DNA of 5,841 bases, taken from the NCBI GenBank assembly GCA_910579605.1, contig CAJTUG010000067.1:1-5841 (forward strand), read 5' to 3'. A program made the translations under genes and the position numbers. The stretch is from an uncultured Muribaculaceae bacterium (GTDB lineage: Bacteria; Bacteroidota; Bacteroidia; Bacteroidales; Muribaculaceae). Positions 1-5,754 of the stretch are shown in pieces; within the stretch, counting starts at the first letter, position 1; each line of letters starts with the position of its first letter. The notes under the pieces were generated by a model, which was not told where the DNA came from, did no database searches, and saw only the letters and a program-made list of their open reading frames with translations.

Positions 1-1
1 G

Positions 2-520
2 AACGACAAGTTCGGCATCGTAGACGGCTTGATGACAACCGTTCACTCTACAACAGCAACCCAGAAAACCGTAGACGGTCCTTCTATGAAAGACTGGCGT
101 GGTGGCCGTGCTGCTTCTGGCAACATCATCCCCTCTTCTACCGGTGCTGCTAAGGCTGTAGGTAAAGTTATTCCCGAACTCAACGGCAAACTCACCGGTA
201 TGTCTATGCGTGTCCCCACCCTCGACGTATCTGTAGTTGACCTTACTGTTAACCTCGCTAAGCCCGCCACTTACGAAGAAATCTGCGCTGCAATGAAGGA
301 AGCTTCTGAAGGCGAACTCAAGGGTGTTCTCGGTTACACCGACGAAGACGTTGTTTCCAGCGATTTCCTCGGCGATACCCGCACATCTATCTTCGACAAG
401 AAAGCCGGTATCCAGTTGACACCTACTTTCGTTAAGATCGTTTCTTGGTACGATAACGAAATCGGTTACTCTAACAAAGTTCTCGATCTCATCGCTACCA
501 TGGTGAAAATCAACGGCTAA
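2..520 (+). CDS. gap: Glyceraldehyde-3-phosphate dehydrogenase, C-terminal part (partial)
   Basis: This is the C-terminal 172 residues of the glycolytic enzyme that oxidises and phosphorylates glyceraldehyde 3-phosphate to 1,3-bisphosphoglycerate with NAD(P). The reading frame is open from base 2 and the gene starts outside the window. The usual length is about 335 residues, so roughly half is present; the Rossmann domain and the catalytic Cys are missing. Visible family motifs are HSTTATQKTVDGPS, whose His (residue 15 of the fragment) is the catalytic His that activates the Cys, then GGRAASGNIIPSSTGAAKAV, which binds phosphate, MSMRVPT with the substrate-binding Arg, and WYDNEIGYS near the C-terminus. 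Codons are strongly biased to C-ending forms (atc, ctc, aac, ttc), unlike the genes that follow, as expected for a very highly expressed cytoplasmic enzyme. A strong terminator follows 23 bases after the stop, so the gene is transcriptionally separate from the next one. Confidence 0.97.
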   Translation, partial: NDKFGIVDGLMTTVHSTTATQKTVDGPSMKDWRGGRAASGNIIPSSTGAAKAVGKVIPELNGKLTGMSMRVPTLDVSVVDLTVNLAKPATYEEICAAMKEASEGELKGVLGYTDEDVVSSDFLGDTRTSIFDKKAGIQLTPTFVKIVSWYDNEIGYSNKVLDLIATMVKING

Positions 521-543
521 TCTATAGCGAATCACCTTACAAG

Positions 544-576
544 AAATGCGTTTCCTTATGGGAACGCATTTTTTTT
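544..576 (+). terminator. Intrinsic terminator after gap
   Basis: Bases 544-555 pair with 560-571 in a 12-bp stem (one G-T pair) around the loop TTAT. The 3' arm runs into eight consecutive T residues (569-576). This is a textbook Rho-independent terminator 23 bases after the gap stop codon. The A residues at the base of the left arm also give a T tract on the other strand, but no minus-strand gene ends here. Confidence 0.93.
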
Positions 577-597
577 CTGCATATATGTGGAAATGCG

Positions 598-629
598 ATT
601 GCGAAATAGGTTCGGAATCATTATCTTTG
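598..629 (+). promoter_or_regulatory. Bacteroidetes-type promoter for the malY-like/aroA operon
   Basis: TATCTTTG at 622-629 is an exact match to the Bacteroidetes primary-sigma -7 consensus TAnnTTTG. ATTG at 598-601 lies 20 bases upstream and matches the -33 consensus TTTG at three of four positions; the usual spacing is 19-21. Transcription would start around 634-638, about 20 bases before the ATG at 656. The position, between the gap terminator and the next gene, is right for an operon promoter. It also argues against the in-frame ATG at 587, which would lie upstream of the promoter. Confidence 0.7.
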
Positions 630-655
630 TAGGTATAAAACCAAGCAACAGCGCC

Positions 656-1855
656 ATGAATACATACAACTTTGACTGCGTTATAGACCGCCACGGCACT
701 TCGGCGGTGAAAATAGACCGATTAGACAGCGTATTCGGTCGTCATGATCTCACTCCATTGTGGATTGCCGACCTTGATTTTGCCGTATGCCCACAGATTA
801 CGGAAGCACTTCTTAAACGTCTGTCTCATCCTGTTTTGGGTTATTCCGAAGCCTCCGACAGCTATTGGCAGTCTATTATCAATTGGAATCACCGTCGCCA
901 TGGTTTTCTGATTTCGCGCGACGAGTTGTCGTTTATTCCAGGGGTAGTGAAAGGTTTTGCCTATGCGGTAAATTATTTTACCAAAGAGGGTGAGGGGGTT
1001 GTGATCCAGCCGCCGGTTTATACCCCTTTCCGTACAGTAGTGGAGGGAAATGGCCGCAAAGTAGTGGAAAATCCTTTGCTTTTCGACGGAGAGAACTACA
1101 GCATGGACCTTGAAGGCCTTGAAGAGGTGATATCTCGCGAGAAGCCCAAAATGATGATTCTCTGCAATCCTCATAATCCTATAGGCATCCAATGGGATAA
1201 AGAAACTTTGAGCCGTCTTGCATCTATCTGCCGCAAAGCCGGTGTAGTTGTTGTGAGCGATGAGATTCATGGAGATCTTATGCTTGGTGGCCGCAAACAT
1301 ATACCATTCCTTGCAGCCGGTAAAGATGCGGAGGAGATAGGAATAATGCTCGGGGCGCCGTCGAAGACTTTCAATATTCCGGGACTTGTGAGTTCGTGGA
1401 TGGTTGTGAGGAATCCGGAATTGCGTAAGAAATACTATAATTGGCTTGAGGTTAACGAGTTTAATTCTCCTGTCATGATTTCTACTATCGGAGCTGAAGC
1501 AGCCTACAACAATGGCGAAGGTTGGCTTGATAAGATGTTGGAATATGTGGAGTCTAACATAGAATTTGTTATTGATTATACTCGCCGCCATATACCGGGT
1601 CTCAAGATTGTCAGGCCTCAGGCTTCGTTTCTCCTGTGGCTTGATTTCAGAGGGCTGCACTTGTGTCAAAAAGAGATAATGGACTTGCTTTTAGATAAAG
1701 CACATCTTGCGTTGAACGATGGCACTATGTTTGGCGAGCAAGGTAGTGGTTTTGCCCGTCTTAACATTGGAACGCCTCGTTGTGTTTTGGCGTCGGCGCT
1801 TGAGAGCCTCAGGGCAGCTGTGTGTGAGGTTTGTCCAGATTGTGTTAAACATTGA
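656..1855 (+). CDS. MalY/PatB-type PLP-dependent aminotransferase / C-S lyase
   Basis: The product is a 399-residue cytoplasmic fold-type I PLP enzyme of the MalY/PatB branch, whose characterised members are mainly cystathionine beta-lyases or cysteine-S-conjugate lyases. The expected landmarks are present in order: PLWIADLDF near residues 34-42, the PPVY segment at 119-122, NPHNPIG at 171-177, SDEIHGDL at 201-208 with the cofactor-binding Asp202, SKTFNIPGL at 236-244 with Lys237 as the Schiff-base lysine, and ARLNIGTPR at 367-375 with the carboxylate-binding Arg368. Length fits the family (about 390-400). I chose ATG 656 rather than 587 because the promoter lies between them and because family members begin with a short YNFD-like N-terminus. 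There is no Shine-Dalgarno sequence. It is the first gene of the operon, 7 bases before aroA. Substrate is uncertain: methionine biosynthesis, Cys-conjugate cleavage, or a transaminase role linked to the aromatic pathway are all possible. Confidence 0.9.
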   Translation: MNTYNFDCVIDRHGTSAVKIDRLDSVFGRHDLTPLWIADLDFAVCPQITEALLKRLSHPVLGYSEASDSYWQSIINWNHRRHGFLISRDELSFIPGVVKGFAYAVNYFTKEGEGVVIQPPVYTPFRTVVEGNGRKVVENPLLFDGENYSMDLEGLEEVISREKPKMMILCNPHNPIGIQWDKETLSRLASICRKAGVVVVSDEIHGDLMLGGRKHIPFLAAGKDAEEIGIMLGAPSKTFNIPGLVSSWMVVRNPELRKKYYNWLEVNEFNSPVMISTIGAEAAYNNGEGWLDKMLEYVESNIEFVIDYTRRHIPGLKIVRPQASFLLWLDFRGLHLCQKEIMDLLLDKAHLALNDGTMFGEQGSGFARLNIGTPRCVLASALESLRAAVCEVCPDCVKH

Positions 1856-1862
1856 AAGAACG

Positions 1863-3110
1863 ATGAACTACAGAATATTACCTCCGGAGGAGATTCTTGA
1901 AACTACCGTAGAACTTCCTCTAAGCAAGAGTATAAGCGCCCGAGAATTGATTATTAGTTATGTTTCGGGGCAGGAAAAGCCTGCGAAATTGTCGGCAAGC
2001 GCCGATACTTGCCGCCTTGCGGAGATATTGGATAAAGGCTTATGCCAAAAAGAAATAAATGCCGGAGCCGGAGGGACTACCTTCCGCTTTATGGCGGCGC
2101 TTTTAGCTGCAACAGAAGGGACAGATTGTTTGCTTTGTGCGGAGGACAGGATGTCGGAGCGTCCTGTTGCGCCTTTGGTCGATGCTCTCCGGTGTCTTGG
2201 AGCTGATATAGAATATGCCGGGAAAGAAGGGTGTCCGCCATTGCGTATAAAAGGCCGCAAGCTCAAAGGAGGTGAGTTGGAAACAGATGCTTCTGTAAGT
2301 TCCCAATTTGTTTCGGCTTTGATGATGGTAGTGCCTCTCATGGAGGGAGGCTTGCATATAAAGCTTCTTGGCGAGCAGGGTTCTGTGCCTTATATAAAAA
2401 TGACGGCAGCAATGATGGGAGCTGCCGGTGTGGATGTAGAGACAGATCCCTATAATGTATGGGTGAAGGATATGCCTTATAAGGTTTTACCTCCAATGGC
2501 AGAACCCGATTGGAGTTCGGCGGCTTTTTGGTATGAGATAGCAGCTGTTACAGCCGGTTGGGTTACCCTTCCTGGCTTGAAGGAAAAGTCTCTGCAAGGC
2601 GACAGTAATGAGGCTATTCTTTTTGAGCGTCTCGGTACACTTACTGAGTTTGGCGAAGAGGGGGCAGAATTGTCGGCTACGCCTGATCTTTACAGTTTCT
2701 TGGAATGTCATATGGCAGATATGCCAGATGCAGTGCCATCGCTTGCGGTGACTGCAGCCTTGGTTGGTGTTCCTTTCCGTATGACAGGGGTTTCGTCGTT
2801 GCGTCATAAAGAAAGCGACCGTCTGGAGGCTTTATTGGCAGAGCTTTTGAAAATAGGTATAGTGGCAGAAATAGAGAACTATGGCGATACTTTGACATGG
2901 GATGGCCGTAGAGTGCCTGTAAATACTCTTCCGGTTTTTGATACCTACCAGGATCACCGAATGGCAATGTCGCTGGCTGCAGTTTCTGTTTTTATACCCG
3001 GGATAATAATAAAAGATTCTGAGGTTGTGGAAAAATCCTACCCCGGATTCTGGTCTGATTTGGAAAACGCAGGTTTTGTACTTGAGGCTGTGGAGGGCTT
3101 AGGAGAGTGA
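1863..3110 (+). CDS. aroA: 3-phosphoshikimate 1-carboxyvinyltransferase (EPSP synthase)
   Basis: This 415-residue cytoplasmic enzyme transfers the enolpyruvyl group of PEP to shikimate 3-phosphate, the sixth step of the shikimate pathway to chorismate. Conserved elements are SKSISAR at 21-27 (Lys22, Ser23, Arg27), the PEP-site loop GAGGTTFRF at 68-76, SERPVAPLVDALRCLGA from 98 with Arg100, VSSQF at 145-149, EPDWSSAAFW from 214, MPDAVPSLA at 287-295 with the likely catalytic Asp289, HKESDR at 315-320 with Glu317 and Arg320, DTYQDHRMAM from 360, and EKSYPGFW from 390 with Lys391. Both inside-out alpha/beta domains are therefore complete. ATG 1863 is preferred to 1719 because the latter would lie inside the upstream gene and add residues with no family match. 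It lies 7 bases after that gene's stop, and its own stop overlaps the next start, so translation is probably coupled. Confidence 0.95.
   Translation: MNYRILPPEEILETTVELPLSKSISARELIISYVSGQEKPAKLSASADTCRLAEILDKGLCQKEINAGAGGTTFRFMAALLAATEGTDCLLCAEDRMSERPVAPLVDALRCLGADIEYAGKEGCPPLRIKGRKLKGGELETDASVSSQFVSALMMVVPLMEGGLHIKLLGEQGSVPYIKMTAAMMGAAGVDVETDPYNVWVKDMPYKVLPPMAEPDWSSAAFWYEIAAVTAGWVTLPGLKEKSLQGDSNEAILFERLGTLTEFGEEGAELSATPDLYSFLECHMADMPDAVPSLAVTAALVGVPFRMTGVSSLRHKESDRLEALLAELLKIGIVAEIENYGDTLTWDGRRVPVNTLPVFDTYQDHRMAMSLAAVSVFIPGIIIKDSEVVEKSYPGFWSDLENAGFVLEAVEGLGE
3092..3097 (+). promoter_or_regulatory. Shine-Dalgarno-like site for the GTG-started gene
   Basis: GGAGGG lies 9 bases before the GTG at 3107, inside the last codons of aroA. 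Most other starts here lack such a site. In this frame an in-frame TGA at 3083-3085 leaves GTG 3107 as the only usable start upstream of the membrane segment, so the site supports that choice. Base composition alone could also produce it. Confidence 0.4.
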
Positions 3111-3544
3111 TTATCCTCATTCTTGCCGGAGTGATAGTCTTGGTAGGGGCATTGCTTTATGTGGAGCATCGCATACATTTGCGTAGACATCCAGAACAAA
3201 TACAAGAAGCAACCCCTCCGGCAGAAGAAGAGTGCTGTGGCATGCATATAACATGTGAACGTGATTCGTTGCTTGCGTCGGTGTCTGAAAAAATAGAGTA
3301 TTACGATGACGAGGAATTGGATCGCTTTGCCGGCGTGGCAGCTGAAGATTATACAGAAGATGATATAGAGGAATTCCGTGATGTCTTGCTTACAACCCGA
3401 GTTGACGATATTGCCGGATGGGCACGCAGCCTGCAATTGCGAGGCATTGTTTTGCCTCAGGAAATCCGCGACGAGTTGCTTCTAATAGTTTCGGAGGCAC
3501 GAGAGTCGCGAATGAATAAAAACGGCATTACGGTGTTGGAATAA
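3107..3544 (+). CDS. Single-pass membrane protein with a CCxxHxxC cluster, function unknown
   Basis: I do not recognise a named family for this 145-residue protein. Residues 1-19 form one hydrophobic helix with no charge, followed by the basic stretch HRIHLRRH at 21-28, so the positive-inside rule predicts an outside N-terminus and a cytoplasmic body. A short Pro/Glu-rich linker leads to EECCGMHITCERD at 41-53, where Cys43, Cys44, His47 and Cys50 could form a soft-metal or Fe-S site. The remainder (55-135) is acidic and probably helical, with runs such as DDEELDRF and EDDIEEFRD. The start is GTG in a GTGA overlap with the aroA stop, and an upstream in-frame stop at 3083 excludes a longer version. 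The next gene, 13 bases downstream, is a metal-type ABC permease, so an accessory role in metal uptake or sensing is a reasonable inference but no more than that. Confidence 0.85.
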   Translation: MIILILAGVIVLVGALLYVEHRIHLRRHPEQIQEATPPAEEECCGMHITCERDSLLASVSEKIEYYDDEELDRFAGVAAEDYTEDDIEEFRDVLLTTRVDDIAGWARSLQLRGIVLPQEIRDELLLIVSEARESRMNKNGITVLE

Positions 3545-3557
3545 ATGCACACGATTT

Positions 3558-4364
3558 ATGCTTGAATATTTACAATACGACTTTTTCCTTAATGCCTTGG
3601 CTGGAGTTACGCTTATAAGTATCTGTGCGGCTATAATAGGCACGTATATAATAAGCCGGCGTCTTGTGTCTATTGCCGGAGGTATAACCCATGCTTGTTT
3701 CGGCGGTTTGGGTCTTGGGTATTTTTTAGGCGTAAGCCCTGTAGCAATGGCGGCTGTTTTTGCTGTGGCGTCATCTGCCGGTGTAGAGTGGTTTACGCGA
3801 AAGTTCGGTCTTCGCGAGGATTCTGCTATTGCGGTGATCTGGGCACTTGGAATGGCACTTGGTGTGTTGTTCGTTTTCATGACCCCTGGTTATGTGCCGG
3901 AACTCAACGCATTTCTGTTTGGAAACATCATGACTGTTTCTGTGTCGGATTTATGGATTTTCGGGGCTTTCCTTGCTGTTCTGTTGCTTTTTTTTGCAGT
4001 TAAGTACCGCCAGATAGTCGCTATTGCCTTTGACCGTGATTTCGCGGCTGTTTCGGGATTGCCGGTGAGATTTATATCTTATACTATGACGGTTATGGTA
4101 GCCGTATGTATAGTTTTAACCATCCGTCTTGTTGGAGTAATGCTATTGATGAGCATGATGTCACTTCCAATGATAAGTGCAGAGATATTTTGCCATAAGT
4201 TCAAGTCGGTGATGTATGCATCGGTGTTGATTTCATTGGCTTGTTCTCTTGCCGGATTATGGATATCTACAGTTTTGGATGTTCCATGTTCTGCGTTGAT
4301 TGTCCTTTTGATGGCTGCGACATTTATAGTCGGGAAAAGTGTTAAAATGATAATTTCTCGTTAG
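3558..4364 (+). CDS. ABC-3 family metal (Zn/Mn/Fe) transporter permease
   Basis: This 268-residue inner-membrane protein is the channel-forming subunit of a metal ABC importer of the ZnuB/MntB/TroC type. About seven or eight hydrophobic segments span the length. Family features are SRRLVSIAGGITHACFGG from residue 33 (the RR-x(8)-TH or SH signature of ABC-3 permeases, His45), LREDSAIAVIWALGMALG from 85, the loop PELNAFLFGNIM from 114, the cytoplasmic coupling segment FDRDFAAVSGLPV from 158, and VGVMLLMSMMSLP from 192. The glycine-rich ITHACFGGLGLGY stretch follows my recollection of Bacteroidetes members. The metal cannot be read from the sequence; zinc, manganese or iron are all possible. No ATPase or solute-binding protein gene is in the window, so partners must be encoded elsewhere. 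It is the last gene of the operon, has no evident terminator, and its stop overlaps that of the convergent sigma-factor gene. Confidence 0.92.
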   Translation: MLEYLQYDFFLNALAGVTLISICAAIIGTYIISRRLVSIAGGITHACFGGLGLGYFLGVSPVAMAAVFAVASSAGVEWFTRKFGLREDSAIAVIWALGMALGVLFVFMTPGYVPELNAFLFGNIMTVSVSDLWIFGAFLAVLLLFFAVKYRQIVAIAFDRDFAAVSGLPVRFISYTMTVMVAVCIVLTIRLVGVMLLMSMMSLPMISAEIFCHKFKSVMYASVLISLACSLAGLWISTVLDVPCSALIVLLMAATFIVGKSVKMIISR

Positions 4365-4870
4365 TCGTAGCGCAAGTCTTTCAGTTCCTTTTGCAGTCGT
4401 TTACGGGCAAGGAAAATTCGGCTTTTCACCGTACCAAGGGGAAGGTCGTAGCGTTGGGCTATTTCCTGATATTTGTATCCGGCTACAAACATGGCGAAAC
4501 ATTGGTTTAGTTCTGTCGGTAAATTGTTGAGAGCCTGTTGTATTTCACTTGTCGCAATTGCGCCTTCTGGAGTTTCATAGCCCGATTCTTGCGACATGTT
4601 TAGCTGATATAAATCTTCGGATTTATCTACTACAACAGCCGAGCGTACCATAGTTCGGTAGTTGTTTATAAACAGATTCCTCATTATTGTGAAAACCCAA
4701 CCTTTGAAATTTACGTTGTCCACATATTTCTCTTCGTTGTCCAAAACTTTGAGTGTGGTGTCTTGGAGAAGGTCGTAGGCGTCTTCTTTGTTGTTTGTGA
4801 GAGTATATGCGAAGCTTAGAAGATTTCGTTGGAGCGATAGCAGTTTTGCTTGAAAGATTTGAGATCCCAT
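4361..4870 (-). CDS. ECF-type RNA polymerase sigma factor
   Basis: A 169-residue extracytoplasmic-function sigma factor that directs RNA polymerase to a special promoter set. Region 2 covers about residues 9-72, with the core-binding segment NKEDAYDLLQDTTLKVL from 27 and the -10 recognition part NFKGWVFTIMRNLFINNYR from 54. A linker (73-104) leads to region 4, which begins near ALNNLPTELNQCFAMF at 113 and contains the -35 binding helix-turn-helix YQEIAQRYDLPLGTVKSRI at 134-152, followed by FLARKRLQKEL. Length is normal for the group. The ATG at 4870 has an A/T-rich leader without a Shine-Dalgarno site. No anti-sigma gene is adjacent: the gene downstream is the convergent permease and the gene upstream is a divergent lipoprotein. 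Such lone ECF sigmas are known in Bacteroidetes, and control may be transcriptional or through an unlinked regulator. Its regulon cannot be read from this sequence. Confidence 0.93.
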   Translation of the reverse strand: MGSQIFQAKLLSLQRNLLSFAYTLTNNKEDAYDLLQDTTLKVLDNEEKYVDNVNFKGWVFTIMRNLFINNYRTMVRSAVVVDKSEDLYQLNMSQESGYETPEGAIATSEIQQALNNLPTELNQCFAMFVAGYKYQEIAQRYDLPLGTVKSRIFLARKRLQKELKDLRYD

Positions 4871-5076
4871 AATTTGATAGTTTTAGCGTTAGGAGAGAGT
4901 TTTTGTCTACTATGGGCTAAACCCTCGTTTCAAAGTATAACGTATATTTATGTGTTTTTCCTTTGTATTTATGATTATTTTAGAAACATTACCATAAACA
5001 AAGGAATGTGTCTGCTTGAACTTTGGGTCTGCTGTTGGTGTTAATAATGAATATAACATATTATAACAGAGGTACA
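4871..5076. other. Divergent intergenic control region (sigma factor / lipoprotein)
   Basis: The 206 bases between the two divergent starts are A/T-rich and hold no convincing gene; the short open frames on both strands look random. On the minus strand TATACTTTG (4931-4939) resembles the -7 box with one extra base between TA and TTTG, and would give a leader of about 55 bases for the sigma gene, but I see no TTTG at the right -33 distance. On the plus strand GAACTTTG (5018-5025) and TTCCTTTG (4958-4965) each miss the -7 consensus at one fixed base and also lack a good -33 box. The lipoprotein may therefore use another sigma, perhaps the neighbouring ECF factor. An imperfect inverted repeat at 5040-5067 lies just before the lipoprotein start. 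Confidence 0.5.
5068..5072 (+). promoter_or_regulatory. Shine-Dalgarno-like AGAGG before the lipoprotein start
   Basis: AGAGG ends 4 bases before ATG 5077. The spacing is a little short, but the site supports 5077 rather than the ATG at 5023. The 5077 start also gives a proper lipoprotein signal peptide immediately at the N-terminus. Confidence 0.4.
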
Positions 5077-5691
5077 ATGAAGAAGTTGATTGGTTTATTA
5101 GTGGTGGCAACTGCTATTGTTTTAGGGGGGTGTAGCCCTTTTTCGCTTGTCAACAGCGAGACTTATAATAATCAAGATGTAGCGTCTTACCATACATTCA
5201 AGATAGTAAGTCCGGCCGACGGGCATTTGCCGCCCGGCATGGAGATGGTAACTTACTATAACATCACTGCCGCTATTCGCGAGCAATTAGTTGAACGAGG
5301 TTTTAAAGAAGACCCAAATTCTCCGTTGTTGGTAAATATAGGGCTTACGGTACACCGTGAAATTGCCACAGAGCCGGCGCTCCCTCCGGGCTATACACCT
5401 TATGCAGGACCCTATTATAATGGGTACTATCCTTATTTTATGTATCCGAGGGATTACTATTGGGCAAACTATTATGCTAATGCTAAGGTGATAACGGGAA
5501 TATATAAAGAAGGTGTGTTGACAATGGATTTGGTTAATATCCAAGAGAAGTTGCCAGTGTACTCGGCTTCGGTGGCTACCATTATGCAGAACGGCAATCC
5601 GCAGTTCCGTAATCTTGAGGGTATAGCTCAAGCGGCAGAGACTTTGTTTTCAAAATTCCCTGTTCCATTGTTGCCTCAGTATAGGAAATGA
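5077..5691 (+). CDS. DUF4136-type lipoprotein with a Tyr-rich segment
   Basis: A 204-residue predicted lipoprotein. The signal peptide MKKLIGLLVVATAIVLGGC has a basic start, a hydrophobic core and the lipobox LGGC, so Cys19 would be lipidated after cleavage by signal peptidase II; the next residues SPFS contain no Asp sorting signal. The mature part fits the DUF4136 pattern: the early VASYHTFKIV stretch (35-44), the central helix ITAAIREQLVERGFKED (63-79), LLVNIGLTV, then GVLTMDLVNIQEKLPVYSAS (146-165) and a final helix ending AAETLFSKFP (186-195). A Tyr-rich insert at 106-133 holds twelve tyrosines in 28 residues. DUF4136 proteins are secreted or envelope lipoproteins of unknown role. I chose ATG 5077 over 5023 because the longer version would bury the signal peptide. 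The gene is monocistronic, divergent from the sigma gene, and ends before an intrinsic terminator. Confidence 0.87.
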   Translation: MKKLIGLLVVATAIVLGGCSPFSLVNSETYNNQDVASYHTFKIVSPADGHLPPGMEMVTYYNITAAIREQLVERGFKEDPNSPLLVNIGLTVHREIATEPALPPGYTPYAGPYYNGYYPYFMYPRDYYWANYYANAKVITGIYKEGVLTMDLVNIQEKLPVYSASVATIMQNGNPQFRNLEGIAQAAETLFSKFPVPLLPQYRK

Positions 5692-5707
5692 ATTAACTGT
5701 TATTCCC

Positions 5708-5739
5708 AAAAGCGTCGCATAACAAATGCGGCGTTTTTT
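5708..5739 (+). terminator. Intrinsic terminator after the lipoprotein gene
   Basis: Bases 5713-5720 (CGTCGCAT) pair with 5726-5733 (ATGCGGCG) around the loop AACAA, with one G-T pair. A further A/T-rich extension pairs 5708-5712 with 5734-5738, which are part of a six-T run. It begins 16 bases after the lipoprotein stop. On the minus strand the stem is followed by CTTTT, so it may also work weakly in that direction. Confidence 0.87.
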
Positions 5740-5754
5740 ATGTGTTATAAAAAT

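Noticed and set aside
1..520. Distinct codon use of gap as a sign of horizontal transfer
   Set aside because: The C-ending codon preference is what translational selection produces in highly expressed glycolytic genes, so transfer is not needed to explain it.
587..655. Longer N-terminus for the malY-like gene from ATG 587
   Set aside because: It lies upstream of the best promoter and adds residues unlike the family's N-terminus.
722..1669. A 315-codon open frame on the minus strand opposite the malY-like gene
   Set aside because: The plus-strand frame has all PLP-enzyme motifs and a promoter. The antisense product is rich in His, Arg, Ile and Asn without recognisable domains, as expected of a shadow frame.
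1726..1733. TATGTTTG, an exact -7 box match inside the malY-like gene, as an internal aroA promoter
   Set aside because: No TTTG-like -33 element at 19-21 bases (only CTTG at 16), and it lies within a conserved coding stretch. A short motif like this occurs by chance.
1719..1862. Longer AroA starting inside the malY-like gene
   Set aside because: The 48 extra residues overlap a conserved coding region in another frame, while ATG 1863 gives a normal EPSP synthase N-terminus with Lys22 in the usual place.
3695..4003. A 102-codon Cys/Phe-rich frame inside the permease gene
   Set aside because: It is an alternative frame of a clear membrane-protein gene; the Cys and Phe richness comes from shifted hydrophobic codons.
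4914..4924. GGG-CTAAA-CCC as a hairpin in the sigma leader
   Set aside because: Only 3 bp of stem with no extension, too weak to call.
4850..5110. Small open frames of 64 (plus) and 66 (minus) codons in the divergent intergenic region
   Set aside because: Both have random-looking composition, no ribosome site, and overlap the likely control region and neighbouring genes.
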